This document shows, piece after piece, positions 14,201-26,900 of a stretch of DNA of 64,000 nucleotides (position 1 is the stretch's first letter; each line of letters starts with the position of its first letter). The notes below the pieces were generated by a model. It was not told the origin of the DNA. It saw nothing but the letters and a program-made list of their open reading frames with translations, and searched no databases. The position numbers and the translations under genes are program-made. Source of the stretch: Climacteris rufus (lineage: Eukaryota; Chordata; Aves; Passeriformes; Climacteridae); contig VZRZ01000509.1 of the NCBI GenBank assembly GCA_013398175.1, forward strand, positions 1,812,296 through 1,876,295, given 5' to 3'.

Positions 14201-17200
14201 ATTGAGGGTTCTGTTGTAGGGTACTGAGACACTAATGAAACACTGAAGAGACACCATGTAACAATGTTGTTTTGCTCTTTGAGTTACAACATCCTTTTTA
14301 AGTACTAGTGAAATTTCCCTTTTTTATATATGTGTGTATATATACACAGATCAGTGTATATTTAAATGTCTCTACGTATTAGTTTTCAGATGACGTTCTA
14401 AGCATTTTCTGAAAACAAGGAGGGCAGTTAATGGTGTGCCAGTAGAGGAGAAAGGGATTGGACTTGTTTTCCCTAAAGAGGGTTTCTGCTTACCATGTTG
14501 GAAGCAGAATCTAGATGCACTACTGGAGTGACCCAGTAGTTTTTTCTTCTCAGTAAACTGGTATGCACCCATTTCAGGTGCTTTATGTACCCTTAATTCA
14601 GTGCTTTAAAAAGCAGTGACTGAAACAGAGGTTTTTGATAAATTGTTGCTCAAGAGAGAATAGAGAATTGCTGGTTCCCATGTTTTCAGACTTCCAAGAA
14701 AGCTGTACGTGTGGGATCAGGAGGTTTTTTGTGGGTTTCTGGGGGTTTTTGGTTGTTTGGGAGATCTTTAAGTATTTCAGACTGCCTCTTGCTTTGCTAT
14801 GAGGTTTCATTAAAATTATTCCTAAAAGGCAGAAAGGTACAACTGTTGTTTCCATGCTGAAAAATGAAATGAGAAAATAGTGAAAAGTTCAGGATTTTTT
14901 AGTAATTTGTAGTGTAGCATTTGTATTTTCATTGGTAAATTTGTATTTAATATGGCATACTATTTAATGTTACATATGAATTTAGCAACCTGTGTTTTTT
15001 CAATATTTTTCTTCTCCTGCCCAATAAGAATCAGTTTGCTGCCCTCGGTGCTCCAAAGAAAGAGATTTCCCAGATTGAAGGACCATCTTTAAATAACACT
15101 TATGGTTTTAAAGTCAGTGTGGAAAACCTGCGGGAAGCAAAGTCTTTACATGAGGTAATTTCACTGTTACATGTCACTTTATAAAATTACAGGTTATCAG
15201 TCTGATTTTAAAATGGCAGAAATTAAGTCTTTTTCTCCTTGGTCCGTACCTGACTTAAAAATTAATCAGTGTGTAGTATCTGCAGCTTTAAAGTAGTTGA
15301 TCTACTAGTGTCAGCTTGATATCCAAGTGCCTTTAAAAGTATTGAACTAAACTTCACGGTGTTTTGGTTGAGAAGATGGTAAACCTCACCTCAAAAATTA
15401 AAAATAAGGGAATAATCAGAAGGAAGAAATAACAGGTTTTGTATAAAACCATTACTTGAAAAACTACTTGACCTTAACTTTCATGGATTGTTTCCTAAAG
15501 AAATAAGGCATCTGGCATTCAGTCAAGCCTTCCTGGTATTTCTGCTTGTTACCTTCTGAACCTGTTGGCCAGTTTCTACTGCATTTACCAAAACGGTGCC
15601 TGTCTCAAAGAAGGTCTCCATATATCTTTAATGTAAATGAGTGTTTGGTCTGGGAAGAGGAATCAAAATTGGTGCTGGAGAAAGGGGCTCAGTGTAAATA
15701 CAGTACTGCTGTGTTTGGCTGCTAACTGGGCAAGCAGTATGTATATATATGTGCTCCCAGACAGTCTCCACACCCATGGCTTGGAATTACCTGTTGAATT
15801 ACAATTTATAGATGAGGTAGGGAGATAGCACTGAGTAGAGGACATAGGAGAAGCCACAAGAAACCAGTGATCTTGGAGGAAATGGAGATAGAGTTTTGTT
15901 AGTAAAACTTCGGTGATGGTTGTAGTGATACAGGATGCAAACCTAGAGGAAATTGGTCTGCCCCTAGGGCAGCTTATATACACAGAAATACTTTCAACTT
16001 TTCCCTCATAATCCCTCCAACCTCTCCATTAATGCACATCATGCGCTATATTATGCAGGACAATAAAGCAGTAACCGTATTAAATAATACTGTATTTATT
16101 GTAGTGTCAAAACTTGACAGTGTATAGGGATTAGCATTGTCTTAATGTAAATCATTCTGCAAAAAGCTGTGGCAACATGAATGTGGAAGTTCATTAATGC
16201 AAGCGAGGGAAAGTTAGGTATTCTCCCTACCTGCCTGTGAGTGACTTAGTCTTTGTGGTTGTTTGCATGTCTTAGGTGAGAGAGGGAAGGAAAAACAAAG
16301 AACAAGAGTGATTCTTTGTTCAGAAACGTAATTCAGCTCAATATACAAAGCTGTTTGAAAACACTACAGAAATTTACAATTGTTGAAGTTGAACATTATC
16401 TGAGTTTTTTCTTATTTTCTGGTTTTGGTGGAACAATATAGTACTCAGAAACACATACCGAATTTTCATAACTGAATATAAAACTATATTAAAATTTTTT
16501 TTCTAAGATGGTTCAGTCACTTCTGTTAATTTTCAGGTGTGACCTCTTAGTTACAATGTAATATGATGATATAAATGTCTGCACTGTCTTAATTTGCACT
16601 AATAATCTCCTCTTAATTTTTTTTAAGAAACCTCCAGAACAAACTAACTTGCTGTGTTTATTTGTTGCTAGGTCCAACACCTTACCCTCATCAGTATGGA
16701 GTTACATGCTCGAACAAGACGAGATTTGGAGCCAGACCCAGAGTTTGATCCAATCTGTGCTTTATTCTATTGCATCTCATCAGACACAGCACTGCCAAAT
16801 ACTGACAAAAAAGAAATCACTGGTGCTATAGTGATTGATAGAGACAGGACACTCTCAAGCCAAGGTTCCTATTTCTTTTTTCTTAACATATTTTACAAAA
16901 ATGCTATTTCATAGTAATCGAACAGTAGTGAGTGAAATGTAATCGAGTATCTATATTAGTATGTATCTCATTTAATTTTGTTTTGTTGAATGGCCATATT
17001 AAATACGGAGTTTTCCTGCTTATATCTTCCAAAGAACTATTGCATGGGCTGTACACCACAAATAGCATACGCATGTGCAAAATAGCCATGTTTGCGTTCC
17101 TGTGGACAAGCTCCTGCAGTGTTCTAAAAGTGTAAAGAGGAAAACCTGCCTTTAGTTTCCTACTCAAGTTGCTGGATAGCTACAAGTAGAAAATGTTAAA

Positions 17201-17874
17201 AGCAAGACAGTATGTTTTATATTTTACTTAAGGGTTATTTTTGTGGTTTTATCTGATCCTTTTAGGATCTAAACAGGGGCCCTTATTCTATTGTACCTTT
17301 TTGGCTTTGTTTAGACCAGTGATACTCAACCTGTGGCTCTAGAGCCGGATGTGGCTCTTCATGGCCCTACAGGCGGCTCTCGCAATGTAGGCATCTGATC
17401 GGCGCTCCACTCTATCAGGCAGCGCGGGGAGCACTGAGCAAATGGACCAGCAGTGTGGGAGTCGCTGAAGTTCCCCCTCCCATAGGGGGAAAGAAAAGGA
17501 GCTGCTGGGATCCCCCCACAGGTAAGAGTAGAGATCACCTCCCACCCAGCAGCTGTGGGGCAGAATGGGGAAAAACTTGCCCTTTTGCCCCTTGCACCCC
17601 TCCACCCCACTCCTTCCTAGCAGCCAGAAGGGATTGAAGACAGAATGCTGCTGGGAGAGAGGATGCTGATGTGTCATGTCGTGATGTATCAATGTGTGGC
17701 GACGTTCAGGCAGCATCATCACACATTGAAGTGTCATGATGGAAAAAAAAAAAATCACACTGTTGATACTTGATTTTTATGGTGCTCTACAACTCCATTT
17801 TATAAAGAAGTGGCTCTCCAGCTGTTAAAGGTTGAGTACCACTGGTTTAGGCTAGTAAAAAAAAAAAAAAAAAA

Positions 17875-17909
<35 letters not shown>

Positions 17910-20900
17910 CCAAAAGAATCCTCTTTCTTTCCGGGGGTCTNAAAAAAAAAACAAACAACAAACATCCCCAAAGTAGTCCTCTTTCTTTCAGGGTGTCTTT
18001 GGCATTGTGAATGTGTATTAAACCACAAAATACTGTCTAAAATTTTAAGTGTGGACAAAAACCTACCAAAAATAAATTTAGCAATAAGGCAACAGCTTCT
18101 TCTTTTACCAGTTTATTTTTCAAAGTATTGTAGATATTATATCATGTTAAGCTAAGTTCTTATTATTCTCAGTGAATTTTATTTTGGTTTTATATGCTTG
18201 TTACTATCTTCAAAAAATTTATCACCATTACCTTAGTGAGATTTTTCCACAGTGTAGCCTCTGTGGCTCCTTAGGTGTGTGCCACTTACGATTTATCAAG
18301 AAAAAGCTTTCTGTAAAGATGTCCAGTGATACTTGGAAAAATCAAAGGTTCTGATTTGGTTTAGGTAGTGAAATAAAATGTTGCGTTTAAATGTTATTGT
18401 GACATTTGTTGCTTTAATTGATGTGTGCTGTCAGTACTTTCTTGGTTAGAATTTTTGAGTTCTCTGTGGAGTGTCTTGACATTGAGATGCATCTTTTTTT
18501 TCCCTCTTCTGTTATTATTGCTTTGTAAGTCACAGTGCTTGTTTTAACATTTATTTCTGAAAGCACACTTCTCTTAATTCTCAAGATCTTAAGAATGTGT
18601 CAATGTAGAATGCCTTTTAAAAACCGCAGTTGTTAAAATCCACAACATCACCTTAATAGAGATCATACTATCTGTTGTATATAGAAAACAAAGACAGAGT
18701 ATGTGTTGTGTATTATTCATTTAAAGAGGGTTTTTTAATATGGAAGGCAAATGCTGAGTTTCTGCATGCATACAGATTTGGATATTACTCATACATTATC
18801 AAAGTAGACATTCTTAATGTGCACTAAGTGAGCAGTTGCTCATGTTTTTCCATTTCTATTAGTAATTTAGCTGTTTGCTGAAAAAAGAGCGATACTGTTA
18901 TATAGCATTTACATTCTGTAAAATGACATTTTACAGAGCATTTTGCAAAGCTCTACTCTAAGCTAGCAATTAAAATTATATTTTGCATGAAAACAGAGTG
19001 TGAGCTATCATATAGTTCTTTAATATTTATTATTAAACATTATTTTCTAGTAGCAGGACTCTTATGCATGTAAAATGGTGACATTTCTCTTGAATCATAT
19101 TTCTTTATGTCTGAGAATTTGTGTAAGGTTACCACTATGGCAAAATTCTACAAAGTGAAAAGAAAAAAGTTTTCCACCCAAGAGGAACAAAATAAGTCCA
19201 CGGAATTAATTGTGATAATTATTAAATATAAAAATAAGTTATGTTCCATACTTCTTTTCAGTTGTATGTTTTATTCTAAAGCAGTATTGTTGACTGAAGT
19301 AATGAAATTCCTTCTAAATTGTAATGGGTTTTTTTACTTTTATTTTCTAGGGAGCAGAGACCAAGCCCCCTTGCTTACAAGATCTGGAGTTACAGGACTA
19401 GAAGTCAGTTACGCTACTGATGAAAGAACTCTTTTCCAGGAAGTAGTGAATATTGTAAAAAGGTAGCATATCTGTACGTTCTGCTTTTATTTTTCAGGCT
19501 TGGAACAGCAGATTTAGTTCCTTCAACCCTTGCCAGTCTTTCAAATACTGATTTTTTTTTTGTTGTTGTTTCCCTCAAAGGCTTATTTCTAGAGTGGACA
19601 AGCATGGTGGTCTTTCAAATAAAAATACTTTTTGCTTTTCCTTTTCTCTGACAGCAAGAACATTCAGATCCTCTTAAGCAGCTGAGTTACGGTCTTGAAC
19701 TAATCAGCCATATAAATAATCTTTTTTAACATGCAACTTTTCCTCTTAACCCCAGAGTTCATTACACATCATTCTCTGAAACTCTCAGAATAGTAGATAT
19801 TAACAGTGCTGAGAGCTATAGAAAACCCCTCAGACAGAAAGAGTTTTCTAGGAACTCTGAGGCAAGACAGAAAAAAACCTGCATGGTACTGAAACTGCAG
19901 TGAACAGTTTAAAATCAGGGTTAGTTGAAAAATCAGTTTCCTTTGTTAGTTTTGTCTTCTCTGAATGGAAATCCCCTGCTCCATCAGACTTGGAAAACTG
20001 CTGATTTTCCGCATCTCCACCAAGGCTGAGAAGCCTGTTTGGGAGCCCTCTCGCCTGGTGAGTAGGTGGAACCACAGACATCTCTCCAGACCCTACTGAC
20101 AGAGCTGCAAAACTGTAAAATTGCAAAGAAAAATAAACAGATTTAAACTCTGAGTCACCCTCCTGGAATAGAGGCACAAGAAAAGAAAACTAGGCAGAGT
20201 ACATTTGCAATTCTTTCTCTCTCCAACCAGAAAACCTCTGATGAGAAAGACTTTGACCAACCCAATGAAGCCAGAATACAAAAAGAGTTGCTGAATGCAA
20301 CCAGCACAGGGTGGGTCCTGGCAGAGCAGCAGATCCCTGTTCAGAGAAGACAAAATTCAGGTAAGGAACATACCTTTTCTCTTTCTTGGAAATCTAGTGC
20401 TCCATCAAACTTAGGAAACTTACTGAGAGTGAGAAACTGATGATAAATGAAGAATTCTCCACGAGCTATGTGGAAGTTTAAAAAGTGACAGTACATAAAG
20501 ACTATGGGAGAGAGGACTCAGCGGTTAAATATATTTGTCACTGAAGAACAGAAGCCATCTATATCTGTACATGTTCAAGGCATTACAGAATGAAAAAAAC
20601 ATACAATTTTGGTGTACTTCAAGATGGAATATACCAGGTTGCTGACTGGGAAATCTCTGCTTAAGAGATCTTCTCTAGCATGTGCTAGCATACCTTTTTG
20701 ATACAACAACTTTATCCACAAAGATTGAGTTAGTTAACTTGTATTCCTGGAAGATAAAAGGCTTGATCTATTAATGGAGAGGCAGACTGCTGTCATCATC
20801 TTAGTCTACTTCCCTTCCTAAATCTAGAATAACACCTCAGGTATCAGACTTCCGATATGCTCTCAACGAAGATGTGTTTATAACTTGGACCACATCTACA

Positions 20901-23900
20901 ATTTGCTGCTCTGTTTCCTCCCCTTTATTTTCTGTAGCCTGGATGAAAAAAAAGAAGACTTTTTTTGGAGTAAACGTTTTGTATTTATTAAGCACAAAAC
21001 AAGTGTCTAGGCTCAGTAGCTTTAGCTGAAGGGGGAAGTACGGCAAGACCACGTGATTAAGAAGTAGTGGACTGCAAAAATCTTCCTCAATGAGAAATGA
21101 ACAAGCAAGCAGCTTTAATGAAAATCAGTAATTACTTTTAAACAATCTTCTGTTGTTCTTCTTAGTGTTAGTTTTTCCAGCACAAGCTAGGTACTTTGGT
21201 TGTTCTGGTAGGTGCACTTAATAGTAGGTCTGATAGATCAGAGAAAGGAAACTATCAGGCCATGTTTAAGAAACATTACCACTTGAACTTCATGGGGCAA
21301 AACTCACCTTAATTTTTAAGCTGAGGATTGTGTCAGTATCTTATATACTGATAGATGCTTTAGGCTCCTGTGACTGAATAGCCCAGCATGACTGCTGCGT
21401 GCTTTTGGTTCATGTTCTTGCCCTCTTGGGCTGTTGGAGGGAAGGGTAAAAGATGGAAATTCCAGATTCTTGGCATTATGAATGACACAGTATCTATTCA
21501 GTCTTGATTGTCAGTATCAGGAACAGACTTTATCAACTCATTGGAGCACTGAACAGAGAGGACCTCAGCTGCAAGAGGAATTGTCTTACACAGTCCAGTT
21601 GAAGAATTCTTGTTCCCATTTCTAGTCATTCTCTTAGTAGTTGGCCTAATTCTTCCTCTTGCTTCATGTATGTGAAATTGTGGAACATACTCATTTATTT
21701 CAAGTTCCAGCCTTCTACTTCTTTGCTTAGACCTTTTGTTTTCTTTCTGTCCTGGTTATTGTAAACAAATAGTGGTTGATTCTGTAATTTCTTGTCAAGA
21801 GATGCAAACTCTGCAGGAGTCCAATACAGAATTCTTGATCACTGTTTGTTTCCAGCACATAGGTGAGGGAAAGGTGATTCCTGAAAAATTTCTAACTTCT
21901 GCAGTACTCTTAGCTCATCAGTCTCTTTGACTAGGCTTTTGACAGTGAAGAGTGTTTCCCAAATCTAACTTTTTATAGCAGAGCTAAAGTTACTGTGTGT
22001 TCACCGAAGATGAGTATTGCTCCAGAAAGTTCACTGGAATTGATGAACTGAAGTTGGATTCAGTTAATACCTTCACTGTGAACTTGTTCAGGGTGTGCTA
22101 GATTGAATGACCACAGTAAGATGAACGTGTTCCCACCTAGACATCCATAAAGTAAATACTAGGTTAAATGTCCTTCTGTGGATTAGTAGATGTTGTCTCT
22201 GATTAACTCAGAGTCATTGGCAAACAGAAATAAGTCATCTTGAGGTCTACAGACCAGAAGAAAATCTGGTTGTTTCTCTTGAATTGTGATCTGCAGTTTC
22301 ATCTGTACTGAAAACTGGCAGATTTGTCCAAATATTGAGGAGAATAAGCACCTCCGTTTCTAAGAGATTATTGCTGAGAGTGATTAGTCTGTGAAATGGG
22401 AGTACTTACAATTGTGAGTACCAAAGTCCATGTAGAGACAATGTTGATTTTAAAAGGTATTGGAATACTGAGGTTGAGGATTGAGAGTCAGGAAACAGAG
22501 ATAAAGGAAGAGCCACAAAGGTGAGTTTGGAGGAGGGAGGGAAGAATAAACAGCACAGATTTGTAACGAAGAAAAGCATCATTAAATTGGTTCTTGGTAC
22601 CCTGGCAACTGTCTTAGAGCTTGAGAGGAAGCTGCACCTTCAGAGGTCCAAATTTCCCTTGTTTGGTAAGCTGTCCTCTGGCTGTAAACAAAAANAAAAA
22701 AAAAAAAAAAAAGAAAAGGGGCTTCAGCTCATCAAAACTGGCATAAAGCAGCTTAGAAACATTCTTCTAATCCTGGGCAGCCCCTGGGGATGTCCTACAA
22801 GTTTTAGGCTCTCTGGAATTGTCAGAGGGGATTTTTTTTTCTCTTGAAATGGAGCCTGGACATACATTGCTGTCCTAAAGTACTCCCTCATGGTGCCTGA
22901 AGAGCTTTCTTGAATAGACTCTCTCTTGATCGTAAGGTGTCAGCTGCAGTGAGTTGGGAGGAAAACTGGAAAAATCTTTCTGCTTGAGAAAGTGAGAGAA
23001 CCATCTCTGTGAACCTAAGGGCAGGAAAAAGAGTGAACACATTTACATACCTCCTTAACACAGGAAAGCTGACTAAAGAGGAGGAGGAGGTGCAAGGGAA
23101 TGCTACAAGAATGTTTGCCTTGGAGATTTAAAATGTGGGAAAAATAGAGATGTCCAAACCTGATGGAGCAGTGGATTCCCATGAAAGAGAAATTAAATGT
23201 CTGGGCTTCTCTCACACTTTTAAGGCAAATTGTGCCGTTCCTCTTTAAGTGCAGATCTATTAGACAGCAGAAAAGGACTGGTCCTGCAGGCATGAGAGGA
23301 GCAGAATTTGGGGAATTTGTGTGGGAATGCACAGTCCCCATGTCTCTGACACACAGAGGATGTGAAAGTAGGACAGGCTTGAAAAAAAAGAGTGGGTTCA
23401 TTGCTACTTGAGACTTACCAGACACCTACAGCTCTTTGTCTCCATTGAAGTAGTTTTTGTAAGATTTTACTTAAAAGATTTTGGGAGTAACATTTGCATA
23501 TGAATTAACTGTTTAATGCTTAACACTTAAATATTTTCTATAGTGCTTTTCTTGTAAAGTATAATGCTAATGAATTTTTTTATTTGGATACAGTGCATTA
23601 TACTACTTCTTCTGTAAATGCTCTAGCAACATTTTCTTTTTTAAAATACAAATGTGCTAATCTAACCTTCTTTTTCCAGGCCAGTATCATCTTCTGTGGC
23701 ATTTTCCTGTAATGTCCTGTATCAACTTTATGGATTTTTATTGTCTAAGGCAAATGGGAAAAATGTTTCAGAGACTTCAGTTATGTATTTGAATCACCAA
23801 GTACTCTGTTGCTATGCACAGTTACTGCTTTTGTCTGTATCATAGGTCTGGCCTAATTTTTCCTCCCGCCTTTTTCTCTTACTCATAGCTGGAAGAAAAA

Positions 23901-26900
23901 TAACAGTCAGGAAATCCAGACACATAATAGAAGGGAAGGTATAATGGGGAGCTTTAGTGTTCATTCACGAAATTGTCAAATAAGAAAGAGGAAGAGATGT
24001 CATAGCAGCACATATGACTTAGCTGGAAAGGAAAATAATCACATTTCTTCTCTCTGCAGCATGTATGAGTTGAATGTTAATGCTGTTGTGTTTAAGTCCT
24101 GCCAGCATAAATGCTGCTTTTCATCTTTGCAGAAAGACTGGCAACAGCATGCAAAGCAGCATCAGGGCCCATCCTTTTAACAAAGGAGCATATGTTGGCA
24201 AGCACACCTCTTACTCCTGTCGTGTTATTCCTAGCCAGCAGCTTTCAAATATCAGTATTACAATTTACTAGTTTCTTGCAGGTGTAGCAGCTGGTCTCAT
24301 TACAGTTTCTTCTAATAAAATAGCTTGAACTGATGATAAAGACCAGCTTCATAGTACACTCTCAAAATTGTGAGCCAGGAGGATGAAACATATGAAACTT
24401 GTCCCCTTAGCTCACAGCCTTAGTCTTTGTGGCACCAGATGAAAAGGGGAGAGAGAAAGTGAAAGAGATTTACACTTCAGCTATGCTCACATCAGCTAAA
24501 CTTTGGATTTGCCTGCTCATTTTCCCATGTGGAATAATGTCATCTTTTACCTCCAGACATCTTGTCTTCTCTAATAGCAAAAAGAATACCACAGGAGGTC
24601 TCAGCAAGTGTCACACTTGTTTGTTGGCACAGCTGGTACATGAGATTGGGCTGAAGGAGAGAACATGTCTGCTGCATAAATTGAAACTTAGTTCATCAGC
24701 AAAGAAATTAGAAGCAAGAAACAGCAGTGTCTCTTGTTAGGCACAAGAAATTTGATAGGGCTGTTAAACCTGTTGCAAAAGGTAGATCTTATGCATACAT
24801 AGTGCAGGAATTTGGTGTTTTAAGTGTTATTCAGTACAAATGAGTTCTTCTTTTTTCCTTCAGAGAGAATTCAGAGATACAGTTGTGAATGCACACCAAT
24901 ACACATAAAAAATACACATATGTGTAACTTAATGCAGTATCTGAGCAACTCAGTTGCCAGTAGTATGTTTATTGGTTTTCATGCTTTTAGAAGGATACCA
25001 CTTGGATCCAAGTTTTAAATGTGGACAAACTGACATTAAGGGACTGTGATTACAGGAAATTTACAGTAAGGTTTGATTTCACCATTTACTAGCTACTCTA
25101 CCTCGATTTTCTGTGTAGAGGGCTTTGTATCAGTCACCTGACTGAAAATTGGACATCTGTACTTCACTGTCAAATTAGCTGTCCTCATAACCAGGGAAGT
25201 TAAATAGAAAGAACAGGATCTCGTTCTGCAAGAGATGGTTGACGTATAAAAAACAGTTCACCCCAAAAGGCCTTTTTGTTCAATGACAATAAAGAGACCC
25301 GCTTAGAAAACTTGAGATGCCCAAATTAGTTGAAATTAGACACTCCCCTTAATGCATGTGTGGTGTCTGGTCGGGATGGAAAGGCAGAGTAAGTAATGTG
25401 CTGTAAAGTGATAGCCTGTGACTCAGTAATGTGCCATTATAGGCAATCCCTAATGGCCTGTACAAGCAAGACTGAGTTGAAAAGTAGCACACTGCTTTTT
25501 TTTTAAGCTTTTGAGTAATAAGCTTTCCAGTCTACATGTGAATTTACATAAAATTGTGTAAGAAATACGTGATTTTTAAGTTGTATGCTATTTATTTATA
25601 AAAGAAAAAGCGTGTATCTGAAAACACCATAAACTAAAGGGCTGTTATGTCTTGTCCTGTAAAACTTCTTCATATCTGAAGGATAGTAAAGAAACAGTTC
25701 TTGAGATTATATGCAGGTGGATTACAGAGGTCATTTTGTTCATTAGGTTAAAAGATAACAGGAAGATTACTTCTGGAATTGATGAAATCTATTCAGTTGC
25801 AGTAGTAATATAATAGTCCACTTGAATTTTTTTAAGTAGGAAGTGAGAAAGGTAATGCACTGCTTGGTTAAGTTAAAACCCAAAGCAATCTCTCCTTCAT
25901 CACAGGTGGTAGCTGCTAATACGGTTTTGGCAACTTGCTGCTTCCAAACAGGATGCTTGTTTCTGTTCAGAACAGGCTTAAAAGAGCAAGCAAATTTCTG
26001 GCATAATGAATATTGTTTTATGTACCACTCAAGCAGTTCTTCACAAGTTTCTCATTCACATTTGCATCTATCATGGAACCTATCTGCATAATGCCTTGTC
26101 CTGTGTAAAATCTACAAGTACTTTCCATTTTGAATTATGTGACATGTTTTTCAAATATGAACATAAATGACTGCTTCCCTCATTTTAATTAATCAGTTAT
26201 AAAAAATCAGGAGTGTTTTGCAATATGCTAGGACCAAGGTAGTTTAGTTACAAGAATTAATTTGAAAATATATTAATTTTTGTAACATTTATTCTATGCC
26301 TGTATAAAACATGACATAATTCCTTTTTATTTCAAAGCTTAAATGAAGCTGTTAATAACTTTGGAACATCATTTGGCAATGTTGTGCAGAGCACAGTGGT
26401 CATAACTCTTTTTGATGCCGATTCTGCTGCTGGAAAGAGCTGCAGGCTAGCTTCAGTCATTTGTCCATAAATTGTTCCAAGTAGCTTTGGGTGTGTACCA
26501 TTGGTAGAATAGGCTTCCAAACTGAGTAAATTTACTGCTTCCACTCCTGATGATAATTTCCTGTCTCCAAAACCAAAGAATTATTCTCTTGACATGAACA
26601 GCAGATAGCAAAATATCCCCTAAATGCAAAGTGCTAGTTCTTTTACTTTCTGTAGAATTCTAGAAATCAAAAACTTACTTTAGAATCCTCTCCTTTAGGC
26701 AAAAAGTGTATCAAAACCATTCCTTCACAAGTAGAAGTAGGTGATAAAGGGGATTTTTTGCAACTTCTGGCAGGTGCAAAAGCCCAAACTGTAATAAAGA
26801 GGTAGCCATGCTGAGTAAGAAGGTTCAAATATTTTTCACAGAAAGTTAGTGTCCATGGCAGAAGTGTGGAGAAGCTCTTTTCTGGAGCTATTCTCAGAGT

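Larger units (their letters stand above)
16865..19350 (+). other. REV3L intron containing the hAT element
   Basis: Starts with the atypical donor gttcct. Contains the hAT-like element at 17317-17844 and an adjoining poly-A/N region (17858-17998) that looks misassembled. Confidence 0.8.

Noticed and set aside
17455..17758. Open frames inside the 17317-17844 element as a possible transposase remnant
   Set aside because: No hAT transposase motif recognised; the element is too short and frames are composition-driven.
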